NCBI GenBank assembly: GCA_003167155.1 | Contig: PMTY01000163.1 | Span: forward strand, 21,667-57,813 | Source of the DNA: Candidatus Cybelea tumulisoli | GTDB lineage: Bacteria > Vulcanimicrobiota > Vulcanimicrobiia > Vulcanimicrobiales > Vulcanimicrobiaceae | Reading direction: 5' to 3' | DNA: 36,147 nucleotides | Shown here: one piece after another, positions 1-7,696 of the stretch | Layout of the letters: each line of letters starts with the position of its first letter | Position numbering within the stretch: position 1 is the first letter of the stretch | Notes under the pieces: model-generated | Seen by the model: the letters and a program-made list of their open reading frames with translations, nothing else | Told to the model about the DNA's origin: nothing | The model's database searches: none | Made by a program: the position numbers and the translations under genes

Positions 1-563
1 ACGTCGGCGAGCGCCGTCGCCGCAACGGCGCTCCATCCGCGTTTTTGCGGCGACCCTCCATGGTGATGCCCGCAGCCCCCTTCTTCGTCGGCGTGCGTGC
101 CGGCAACGTATTCATGCTGGAGGCGCGCGAGCTGCGCGTTGCCGAAGAAGAGCGAGAGGCCAAGCGTCACGACGGCAATGATGATGACGCCGCCGAAGAA
201 CTCGGCGAAGGCGAACCGCCACCCCAGCAGCGACCAAAAGAGAATGAGAATCGCAAGATTCATATTGGTCGATGAGATGAGGAACGCGAAGACCGAACGG
301 ATGTCGGCACCGCTGCGATAGAACCCGCGCGCGGCGGCGGCCGCCCCGTACGAGCAGGACGAGGAGATCACGCCGAAGCCCGCGCCGTACAGCAGTCCTT
401 TGAGTCCTGGACCTAGGTAGCGCTCCAGCGTCGCCGGCGTCAACATCACTTGCACGATTGCAGAGACGAGAAAACCGAAGATCAAGCCAAACAGGCTATC
501 CCAGAAAAACATCGCGGCTTGGAGGATGCCCGCTGCCAGCGCGTGGACCAGACTAACCGCCAA
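1..563 (-). CDS. Permease of the PF03773 (YraQ/ArsP-like) family, 3' end outside window
   Basis: Reading the minus strand gives about 187 codons of an integral membrane protein that runs off the window. Visible features are hydrophobic helices, the family-like stretch GVISSSCSYGAAAAARGFYR, a following SSTNMN segment, and a His/Cys-rich cytoplasmic loop (EEGGCGHHHGG). PF03773 permeases export or move small solutes or metal(loid)s; the substrate here is not deducible. The start is uncertain. A TTG at 563 overlaps the end of the upstream VIT1-like gene, and the first ATG in frame is at 512; neither has a clear Shine-Dalgarno sequence, which fits translational coupling. The pairing with a metal transporter and the His-rich loop hint at metal handling, as inference only. 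Confidence 0.72.
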   Translation of the reverse strand, partial: MAVSLVHALAAGILQAAMFFWDSLFGLIFGFLVSAIVQVMLTPATLERYLGPGLKGLLYGAGFGVISSSCSYGAAAAARGFYRSGADIRSVFAFLISSTNMNLAILILFWSLLGWRFAFAEFFGGVIIIAVVTLGLSLFFGNAQLARLQHEYVAGTHADEEGGCGHHHGGSPQKRGWSAVAATALAD

Positions 564-1317
564 CGGGCGCCGGTGCCTGGCCGAAGAGCGGCGGAATGAA
601 ATGGCCGACGAGATACGAGAGGGCAAAAACGATGCATCCATACATCGCCACCTCCAGGCCTTTGCCGATCGGGCTTCGCTCGCTGAGCGTTCCGGCGAAA
701 TAGCCGACGGCAAAGAGGCCGACGAGGGCGAAGAGCAGCGACGTAAGGGTCGACGCAAAGACCGACAGCGGCAGCGTGAAGGCCAGGATCGGAAGCAGCG
801 AGCCGATGGCAAAAGAACCGCTCATTGCAAAAGGCCCGCGCAACAGATCCGTACCGTCGGCTTCCCGGGGGTCGATGCCGAACTCGTCGCGCACCATCTC
901 GTAGAGGTAGATTTCGGGATGCTGTGTCAATCGTTTGACGATCATCTCCGCTTCTTGCGCGCTGAAACCTTTGAGCTTATAGTACGCCACCTGTTCGGTG
1001 AACTCGCCCTGCGGATCGGTTTCCATCTCGCGTCTTTCCATGTCGATGGTCGCTTGAACGACCTCGCGCTCGGCCTTTCGCCCGAGGTACTCCCCGACAC
1101 CCATTGAGAGCGCGCCCGCGAACAGAGCGAGGGATCCACTGATAAAGACGGCGCTTCTTTCGCCCTCGGCGACGCCGACGCCGGTAATGATCCCGAGCGT
1201 CGTAAGGATGCCATCCTGCATTCCAAAAACGACTTCGCGAATGCTGCGGCGTTTCTCGAGGGTCCGGCGCTGTAACGTGTCGGGAATTCGCGGTTGGGCG
1301 TTGCTCGACTCCGTCAT
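553..1317 (-). CDS. VIT1/CCC1 family Fe2+/Mn2+ transporter
   Basis: This 254-residue protein belongs to the VIT1/CCC1 family, which moves Fe2+ or Mn2+ across membranes. The N-terminal helix carries the typical REVVFGMQDGILTTLG stretch. Helix 2 (SLALFAGALSMGVGEYL) is followed by a cytoplasmic helical domain rich in Glu and Met (roughly residues 75-140), matching the family's metal-binding domain. Three more helices follow, giving about five in total. I place the start at the ATG at 1317 because AAGG lies seven bases upstream and homologues begin near here; a longer in-frame extension to 1377 would overlap the divergent gene. The stop overlaps the likely start of the downstream permease, so the two are probably one operon. 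Confidence 0.88.
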   Translation of the reverse strand: MTESSNAQPRIPDTLQRRTLEKRRSIREVVFGMQDGILTTLGIITGVGVAEGERSAVFISGSLALFAGALSMGVGEYLGRKAEREVVQATIDMERREMETDPQGEFTEQVAYYKLKGFSAQEAEMIVKRLTQHPEIYLYEMVRDEFGIDPREADGTDLLRGPFAMSGSFAIGSLLPILAFTLPLSVFASTLTSLLFALVGLFAVGYFAGTLSERSPIGKGLEVAMYGCIVFALSYLVGHFIPPLFGQAPAPVGG

Positions 1318-1355
1318 AAGCAGACCTTGACGGCCTCTTCGCCGAAGTCCTCGCC

Positions 1356-2798
1356 ATGGCCAGACCACTCTTGACATTGGCCGCCGTCGCCGGCCTTCTT
1401 CCCGCGACGCTCCTCCCCGCCGCCGCCACGAGTTGGCCGGTCTTCGGATTCGACCCGGCCCGCAGCGGATTCAACACCGCCGAACACACACTGACCGTCG
1501 GTAACGTCCGTCGCCTGCGCGAGCGGTGGCAAGTCGCGCTCGGCGCCACCGCCGATTCGACGCCGATTCTTCTCGACAAAGTCCGGCTGGGGCGCGCAGA
1601 AGTCCCGATGCTCTTTCAAACGACGACCAACGGCGTGACGCTCGGCATCGACGCGACTTCCGGTAAGATCGTGTGGCGCTTTACAACGCACGGCTCGACG
1701 ATCACCGATTCGACGCCGGCCGCGGACCCGTCGGGCACCAGCATTTACGTCCCCGGCATCGACGGTAAGGTGCACAAGGTTTCCGCCGCCAAGGGCCGCG
1801 AGGAGCACGCACCCGGATTTCCGGCGCGGATCACGCGCTTGCCTTTGACCGAGAAGGACGCATCGCCGCTCAACGTCGCCAACGGCTACCTCTACGCGGT
1901 AACGTCGGGCTATTACGGCGACGCACCGCCGTACGACGGCCATGTCGTCGCCGTTAACCTAAGCAGCGGCAAGACGACCGTTTTTAACTCGCTCTGCAGC
2001 ACCTATCGCAAACTGATCAAAGCGACCACGTGCTCGCAGCAGCGCTCCGGGATCTGGGGGCGCGGCGGCGCCGTCGTCGATCCGGATTCCTCGTTGGGCG
2101 GCCGAATCTACGCTGCTACCGGAAACGGCCAGTTCGATGCCGGCTCGGGCGGGGATAACTACGGCGACTCGCTCCTGTCGCTCAGTGAAGATCTCTCGAG
2201 CCTGCTCGGAAGCTACACGCCAACCGATTATCAGCAGCTCGAAAACGGTGACACCGATCTGGGAAGCTCATCGCCGGGGATCTTGCCGGATCAAGCGACG
2301 AGCCAGACTCCGTACATGATCGTCGAAGGTGGCAAGGACGCGATCCTCAAGCTGCTCAACCGCGCGGCGCTGCCCGGCCTCGGCGGCGAGCTGCAGACGG
2401 TCGATCTGCCCGGCGGTCTCTTCTCCGCCCCAGCCATCTGGGCGCAGGGATCAGGCAACGCCTGGGTCTTCCTCGGCTTCAGCAATGAGGTTATGGCCTA
2501 TCAGCTTCAGACGAGCTCGTCGGGCATCAGCAAGCTCGCCAGCATCTGGAGCGCGAGCCCCGGCAGCAGTCAGGGCGAGGGCTCGTCGCCGGTCGTTGCC
2601 AACGGCATCGTCTTCGTCGCCTTTGACGACGCACTCGTGGCGCTCGACGCGGTCAACGGAAAAGAACTGTGGAGCAGCGCCTCAAAGAGCACTGGCGTCA
2701 ATATCGGCTCGATTCATTGGCAGAGCCCGATCGTGGTCAACGGTTGGGTCTACTGCTCCGACGAAAACGGTAACCTCACGGCGTACTCGTTGAAATAG
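1356..2798 (+). CDS. Exported PQQ-like beta-propeller protein, copy 1
   Basis: A 480-residue secreted protein. The N-terminus has a positively charged start, a hydrophobic core and AAAT, consistent with a Sec signal peptide of about 25 residues. The mature protein opens with WPVFGFDPARSGFN and contains repeated propeller-blade motifs such as GKIVWRF, GKELWSS and GNLTAYSLK, as in PQQ-binding-like (WD40-like/YVTN-type) beta-propellers. No dehydrogenase catalytic motif was recognised, so it may be a binding or structural propeller rather than a quinoprotein enzyme. The start is 38 bases from the divergent VIT1-like gene. The next gene is a close paralogue beginning five bases after the stop. Exact role unknown. 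Confidence 0.85.
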   Translation: MARPLLTLAAVAGLLPATLLPAAATSWPVFGFDPARSGFNTAEHTLTVGNVRRLRERWQVALGATADSTPILLDKVRLGRAEVPMLFQTTTNGVTLGIDATSGKIVWRFTTHGSTITDSTPAADPSGTSIYVPGIDGKVHKVSAAKGREEHAPGFPARITRLPLTEKDASPLNVANGYLYAVTSGYYGDAPPYDGHVVAVNLSSGKTTVFNSLCSTYRKLIKATTCSQQRSGIWGRGGAVVDPDSSLGGRIYAATGNGQFDAGSGGDNYGDSLLSLSEDLSSLLGSYTPTDYQQLENGDTDLGSSSPGILPDQATSQTPYMIVEGGKDAILKLLNRAALPGLGGELQTVDLPGGLFSAPAIWAQGSGNAWVFLGFSNEVMAYQLQTSSSGISKLASIWSASPGSSQGEGSSPVVANGIVFVAFDDALVALDAVNGKELWSSASKSTGVNIGSIHWQSPIVVNGWVYCSDENGNLTAYSLK

Positions 2799-2803
2799 CG
2801 CCG

Positions 2804-4303
2804 ATGCAGCTCTCGAACTACTCGCCGCCCACGGTCAGAGCGTTTTCAACGGCGGCCGTCTTGACCGGGCTCCTCGCTGCGGCGCTTCATCCCGCCTTGG
2901 CGACCGATTGGCCGCTCTTCGGGTTCGACACGGCACGCAGTGGATTCAATGCGGACGAACGCACGCTGACGGCCGGCAACGTCCATCGCTTGCACAAACG
3001 ATGGCAAGTCTCGCTCGGCGCCGTCGCGGATTCCACGCCCATTCTGCTCGAACACGTTCGGATTGGGCGTGCAGAAGTGCCGATGCTTTTCCAGACGAGG
3101 ATGGATGGCGTAACCCTTGGCATCGAAGCGACCACCGGCAAGATCGTCTGGCGTTTTAGGACGCACGGTTCCACCATCACCGACTCCACGCCGGCCGCAG
3201 ACCCGTCGGGAACCAGTATCTACGTCCCCGGCATAGACGGCATGGTGCATAAGATCTCCGCGGCAACGGGCCGCGAGCAGCAAGCACCGGGATTTCCCGT
3301 GCGCATCACATTCTTGCCTTTAACCGAGAAGGATGCATCGCCGCTCAACGTGGCCAACGGATACCTCTATGCAGTAACGTCGGGCTATGACGGCGATGCG
3401 CCCCCATACGACGGCCACGTCGTCGCGGTCGACCTGAAGTCCGGTAAGACGACCATCTTCAACTCCCTGTGCAGCAAGTATCGGAAGCTCGTCAGAGCGC
3501 ATACGTGCCCACAGCAGCGATCCGGAATTTGGGGGCGCGGGGGCGTAGTCGTTGACCCGGATTCGTCGATGGACGGCCGCATCTACGCCGCCACTGGAAA
3601 CGGCCAGTTCGATGCGTCCCACGGTGCGGACAACTACGGCGACTCGCTCTTGTCGCTGAGTGCCGACCTTTCAAGCCTGCTCGGCAGTTACACGCCCACC
3701 GACTATAGGCAACTCCAGGAAGGCGACACCGATTTGGGAAGCTCGTCGCCGGGGATTTTGCCGGATCAGGCGACGAGCCAAACGCCCTACATGATCGTAG
3801 AGGGCGGCAAGGACGCGATACTCAAGCTGCTCAATCGCGCCGCGCTGCCGGGCGTCGGAGACGAACTGCAACTCGTCGATCTGCCCGGCGGCCTCTTCTC
3901 CGCTCCCGCGGTCTGGACCGATCCGTCGAACAACGCTTGGATCTTCTTAGGATTCAGCAACGAGGTGACGGCGTATCGGATGAAGACCAACAAGTCCGGC
4001 GTCAGCGAACTCGCGAGCATCTGGCAGGCCAGCCCAGGGAGCAGTTACGGTGAGGGATCGTCGCCGGTTGTCGCCAACGGCATCGTCTTCGTTGCGTTTG
4101 ATGGCGCGATCGTCGCGCTCAACGCACTCAACGGAAGCGAGCTTTGGAGCAGCGCCAACCGCGGCGCCGGCGGCACGATCGGGGGGATTCACTGGCAGAG
4201 TCCGATCGTGGTCAACGGTTCGGTCTACTGCTCGGATGAAAGCGGTAATCTTACCGCGTACTCCTTGAGAAACGATCGCCTCCGCGTTCTAGATCGAGGC
4301 TAG
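2804..4303 (+). CDS. Exported PQQ-like beta-propeller protein, copy 2
   Basis: A 499-residue paralogue of the preceding gene, with its own signal peptide (hydrophobic core, then ALATDWPLFGFD) and near-identical internal blocks, for example LGSSSPGILPDQATSQTPY present in both. Divergence is highest in the signal peptide, in surface loops and at the C-terminus, where this copy carries an extra tail (NDRLRVLDRG). The five-base spacing after copy 1 implies one transcript. No SD stands out, so coupling is likely. It converges with the DapA-like gene and overlaps its stop by 15 bases. Function is inferred only as a periplasmic or extracellular propeller. Confidence 0.85.
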   Translation: MQLSNYSPPTVRAFSTAAVLTGLLAAALHPALATDWPLFGFDTARSGFNADERTLTAGNVHRLHKRWQVSLGAVADSTPILLEHVRIGRAEVPMLFQTRMDGVTLGIEATTGKIVWRFRTHGSTITDSTPAADPSGTSIYVPGIDGMVHKISAATGREQQAPGFPVRITFLPLTEKDASPLNVANGYLYAVTSGYDGDAPPYDGHVVAVDLKSGKTTIFNSLCSKYRKLVRAHTCPQQRSGIWGRGGVVVDPDSSMDGRIYAATGNGQFDASHGADNYGDSLLSLSADLSSLLGSYTPTDYRQLQEGDTDLGSSSPGILPDQATSQTPYMIVEGGKDAILKLLNRAALPGVGDELQLVDLPGGLFSAPAVWTDPSNNAWIFLGFSNEVTAYRMKTNKSGVSELASIWQASPGSSYGEGSSPVVANGIVFVAFDGAIVALNALNGSELWSSANRGAGGTIGGIHWQSPIVVNGSVYCSDESGNLTAYSLRNDRLRVLDRG

Positions 4304-5161
4304 CGCGCGATCGAGCCTTTCCCGCTGCTCCACTGAGGGTGGTTGTTGCGGCGGCATCGCGCGTTCCCAGTCCGGATCGGCGTGGGACCGCGCTGTGAGA
4401 TAGCGCACGGCGGCAACAAGCGGTATCCCGTCGAGTGACGCGCGCAGTCGCCTCAGCTCGCCGGCCTGCGCCTCATCGCCGTTTTCGAAGACGCTCTTTG
4501 CCAACCCGGGCCAGAGCGCGACACTGCCGGAGATGCAGCCGGCGGCGCCGCGCCTCTTTGCCTCCGTCAGATCGCTCTCCGAGCCGGGAAAGATCGAGGC
4601 TCCCGGCCGGCGCGCAATAATCTCGGTCTGCAATCGCGCGTCGTTGGAGCTGTCTTTCATTCCGAAGATGCGGTCGCCGGAAGCTGCTATCAGCCGATTG
4701 GCCAAATCGGCATGCAGCGCGATTCCGGTCATCCGCGGAAAGTTATAGAGAAGCAGACTCTTGGGCGGCGGCTTCACCGCGGCAATCAGAGCATCGAAGA
4801 AGGCTGCGATCCCTTCGTCGCGCGCTTCGCGGTAAAAGAACGGCGGCATGATCAACGCGGCCGCAAAGCCGCAACCGAGCGCAGCGCGCGTCAACGCGAC
4901 GGCCTCGTCGAGCGATGCGGCGCCCGTCCCGGCCATCATTCGTTGCATCGGCAGGCCGCTCGATGCCAGCGCCTGCATGTAGCGCTCGCGCTGGCCGGCG
5001 CTAAACGACATCGCCTCGCCCGTCGTTCCGAGAACGTTGATTCCGTCGCAGCCGTTTTCGAGCAGCGCGCGGTAGTACGGAATCGCTTTGGCGGCGTCAG
5101 GTTGAAAATCTGCGGTGACGGGCGTGAGCGCCGCTGCCCAGATTCCGCGTATTGCGCTCAT
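4289..5161 (-). CDS. DapA-superfamily aldolase/deaminase (dihydrodipicolinate synthase family)
   Basis: A 290-residue class I aldolase-type TIM barrel. Visible signatures are the GTTGEAMSFS motif near residue 45, the YNFPRMTG segment with the catalytic-site Tyr, and the Schiff-base lysine in FGMKDSS. Family members include 4-hydroxy-tetrahydrodipicolinate synthase, KDG and HOG aldolases, N-acetylneuraminate lyase, and pyrroline-4-hydroxy-2-carboxylate deaminase. The start is set at the ATG at 5161, which forms an ATGA overlap with the stop of proline dehydrogenase. This implies translational coupling and suggests a role in proline or hydroxyproline catabolism rather than lysine synthesis. That substrate assignment is inference. 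Confidence 0.85.
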   Translation of the reverse strand: MSAIRGIWAAALTPVTADFQPDAAKAIPYYRALLENGCDGINVLGTTGEAMSFSAGQRERYMQALASSGLPMQRMMAGTGAASLDEAVALTRAALGCGFAAALIMPPFFYREARDEGIAAFFDALIAAVKPPPKSLLLYNFPRMTGIALHADLANRLIAASGDRIFGMKDSSNDARLQTEIIARRPGASIFPGSESDLTEAKRRGAAGCISGSVALWPGLAKSVFENGDEAQAGELRRLRASLDGIPLVAAVRYLTARSHADPDWERAMPPQQPPSVEQRERLDRALASI

Positions 5162-6093
5162 CGCGGCGCGAAGACGTTCCTGAGAAAGAACCCGACGTTT
5201 GCGGGGCGCTCGGCGAGGCGGCGCATCAAGTATGGAAACCAAAAGGAGCCGTACGGTATCGAAAGGCGCACGCGATACCCACGCTCGACCAAGCCGCGCG
5301 CGAGCGGCTCGGCGATGCCGTAGAGCGTTTGAAACTCGAAGCGCCCGCGCTTGGGCACGCCACGCGCGGCAGTGAACTCTTCGACGCGAGCCACGATCGA
5401 CGCATCGTGCGTCGCGACTGCAGTGTAACCCTCGTGCGAAAGCGCCAGCTCGGCGAGCTTGACGTAGTTCTCGTCAACCTCGCGTTTGTCGGGAAAGGCG
5501 CGCGAGGGCGGTTCGAGATAGGCGCCTTTGACGATGCGGACGTTCGGCGCGGAGGGCAGCATCGCGCGCAGGTCTGATTCGCTGCGATAGAGATACGATT
5601 GCAGCACGAAGCCGGCGCAGCCGTAGCGTTCCTGCAGCACGCGGTAGATCCGCAGGGTTGCGTCGACGTAGCCGGATTGCTCCATGTCCAGCCGCAGGGT
5701 ATTCTTCGTCGCCTGCGCCTGGGCGGCAATGCGCGACGCATTTTCCAGCGCGAGTTCGGGGCTGATATCGAGGCCGACGTGCGTAAGTTTGAAGGCGACG
5801 TTGGCATCGACCGTGTCCTGCGCAAATGCTTGCAAGAGCCGGCAGTACTCCTCGGTCACGCCCTTTGCCTCGGCGGCATCGCGGATGCTCTCGCCGAGCA
5901 GCGTCGCCGCGACCGAAAAACCCCGCCGGTTCGCCTCACGCGCAACCGGCAAGAAGTCCGCGATGTTCTCGCCCGCAACGAAACGGCCCGCTCCCAATCG
6001 CATCCCGTAACGGGTAACGCCGCGGCGCACGAGCGGATTGTCGGCGGCCGCCAAAATGGCCGTTCGCAGCGGACGGTCAAGAAGTTCGCTCAC
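5158..6093 (-). CDS. Proline dehydrogenase (PRODH domain, monofunctional)
   Basis: This 311-residue protein matches the FAD-dependent PRODH barrel that oxidises L-proline to delta-1-pyrroline-5-carboxylate. Visible motifs are LRLDMEQSGYVDATL, VLQSYLYRSESDL, VRIVKGAYLEP and FEFQTLYGIAEPL, and a C-terminal FPYLMRRLAERPANV block that matches the substrate-binding YxxxRRxxE region. It is the short monofunctional type; no P5C dehydrogenase is fused or present in the window. The start is a GTG at 6093 with a weak SD. It is the first gene of a two-gene unit with the DapA-like enzyme. A dispersed repeat lies in its upstream region, between it and the divergent MFS gene. Confidence 0.93.
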   Translation of the reverse strand: MSELLDRPLRTAILAAADNPLVRRGVTRYGMRLGAGRFVAGENIADFLPVAREANRRGFSVAATLLGESIRDAAEAKGVTEEYCRLLQAFAQDTVDANVAFKLTHVGLDISPELALENASRIAAQAQATKNTLRLDMEQSGYVDATLRIYRVLQERYGCAGFVLQSYLYRSESDLRAMLPSAPNVRIVKGAYLEPPSRAFPDKREVDENYVKLAELALSHEGYTAVATHDASIVARVEEFTAARGVPKRGRFEFQTLYGIAEPLARGLVERGYRVRLSIPYGSFWFPYLMRRLAERPANVGFFLRNVFAPR

Positions 6094-6116
6094 GGTAGAG
6101 GTGGTTTGAAGAATCG

Positions 6117-6189
6117 CCCTTTCGTCCTTCGACGGAGCCTGTGCTGAGCGTAGTCGAAGCGCTCAGGATGACATCCGCTCAGGGTGACG
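6117..6189. repeat. Dispersed repeat, long form, copy 1
   Basis: A non-coding segment in the divergent intergenic region between proline dehydrogenase and the MFS gene. Its left edge (CCCTTTCGTCCTTCGAC, 17 bases, 6117-6133) and a later block (GCTCAGGATGACA, 6161-6173) are repeated exactly at 31830-31861. Here the two blocks are separated by a 27-base insert that allows a CTTCGAC/GTCGAAG stem. A further partial copy (GCTCAGGGTGAC) follows. It resembles the short GTCGAAGGA/TCCTGAGC elements scattered through many environmental bacterial genomes; that likeness is from memory. Confidence 0.75.
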
Positions 6190-6214
6190 GAAGCGGAATG
6201 GAGAAGGGCGCCTG

Positions 6215-7576
6215 GTGAAGCTGCCTTGGGTTCTGATCGCGGCGATCCTCGGGTCGTCGATGAGCTTTATCGACGGCACCGCAGTCAACGTGTCGCTGCC
6301 GGTCCTTCAGCACGAGCTTCACGCCGAAACCGGCCAAACGCAGTGGGTAATCGAAGGCTACGCGCTCTTTCTCTCGTCGCTGATTCTACTGGGCGGCTCT
6401 CTGGGCGATCTTTACGGACGCCGCCGAATCTTCACGATCGGCGTGGTGCTCTTCGCGGCCGCTTCCATCGCGTGCGCACTCGCCGGCAGCATCGACGCGC
6501 TCATCGCGGCGCGCTGCGTCCAAGGCATCGGCGGAGCGCTCCTGACGCCGGGCAGCCTCGCATTAATCAGCGCGTCCTACTCGGGCGAACAGCGGGGACG
6601 CGCCATCGGCCTGTGGTCGGGATTCTCGGCGCTGACGTCGGCCGGCGGGCCGATCATCGGCGGCTGGCTCACCCAGGAGTTCTCGTGGCGCTACGTCTTC
6701 GTCATCAACGTTCCCCTTGCGATCCTCGTGCTGGTGGTGCTGCAGTTCGGAGTGCCGGAGAGCCGTGACGACTCGGCCGACCGGCGCATCGACGTCGTCG
6801 GAGCGACGCTGGCGACGGCCGGACTCGGCCTGCTGGTCTACGGGCTTATCGCCATGAATGCCGGACGCATCACTCTCGTGGCGCTCGGCACCACGCTGGC
6901 CGGAATCGCGGTGCTCTGTGCCTTCGTTCTCTTCGAGCGGCGCACGCCCGACCCGATGGTGCGGTGCGATCTCTTCGCTTCGCGAGACTTCAGCGCGGCC
7001 AATATTTACACGTTCTTTCTCTACGCCGCAATCGGCGGCAGCCTCTACTTCGTGCCGTTCGTGCTCATCAACGTCCATCATTACACGCCGACGGAGGCCG
7101 GCGCCGCACTATTGCCGTTCGTCTTCATCATGGTCGCGGCGTCGCGCTGGTCGGGGGGATTAGTCGCGCGGATCGGCGCGCGCAAGCCGTTGATTCTCGG
7201 AGCGATTCTTGCAGGTTTCGGATTCCTGGCCTTTGCCTTGCCTGGAAACGATGGCTCCTATTGGACGACCTTCTTTCCGGCGGCGACGATCTTGGGCTGC
7301 GGCGGCGCGCTCTTCGTCGCCCCTTTGACGACGACGGTGATGAACTCGGTCCCAGTCGAACACTCGGGCGTCGCCTCGGGCATCAATAATGCGGTTGCGC
7401 GAACCGCGGGATTGATCGGCGTCGCGGTCCTCGGCGTCGTCGTTACGACGTCGGCTTCGTACGCTGGCGGATTTCGCAGTGCCATGATCGCATCGGCGCT
7501 CCTAGCCTTCGCCGCGTGCGTCGTCGCTGTAAAGGGCTTCGCCCGTTTCGAACCGGGCCCAGTCTCCGGCGCCTAA
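6215..7576 (+). CDS. MFS exporter of the DHA2 (EmrB/QacA) type
   Basis: A 453-residue major facilitator superfamily drug:proton antiporter. TM1 carries SSMSFIDGTAVNVSLP, the DHA2 motif D1 equivalent. The GGSLGDLYGRRR loop is motif A. ARCVQGIGGALLTPGSLAL in TM4 is motif B. The GWRY-like motif appears as FSWRYVFVINVP. Length and helix spacing fit the 14-helix family, at the short end. The start is a GTG at 6215 with GGAGAAGG about seven bases upstream. Substrate is unknown; relatives export lipophilic drugs or metabolites. It is probably monocistronic, because a 120-base gap with its own promoter space follows. Confidence 0.9.
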   Translation: MKLPWVLIAAILGSSMSFIDGTAVNVSLPVLQHELHAETGQTQWVIEGYALFLSSLILLGGSLGDLYGRRRIFTIGVVLFAAASIACALAGSIDALIAARCVQGIGGALLTPGSLALISASYSGEQRGRAIGLWSGFSALTSAGGPIIGGWLTQEFSWRYVFVINVPLAILVLVVLQFGVPESRDDSADRRIDVVGATLATAGLGLLVYGLIAMNAGRITLVALGTTLAGIAVLCAFVLFERRTPDPMVRCDLFASRDFSAANIYTFFLYAAIGGSLYFVPFVLINVHHYTPTEAGAALLPFVFIMVAASRWSGGLVARIGARKPLILGAILAGFGFLAFALPGNDGSYWTTFFPAATILGCGGALFVAPLTTTVMNSVPVEHSGVASGINNAVARTAGLIGVAVLGVVVTTSASYAGGFRSAMIASALLAFAACVVAVKGFARFEPGPVSGA

Positions 7577-7696
7577 ACCCACTATCTGGAATAATCGCAC
7601 TTAAAGGAATTCTTAGCCTCCGTTAACGAGTCAAGCACAGGACTTCGCCGAACCCCTCCATTCGGAACTACTTCGCACCTTCATGGAGCATTACGA

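Noticed and set aside
526-1107. 193-residue plus-strand ORF
   Set aside because: It is antisense to the VIT1-like transporter, with low-complexity charged sequence.
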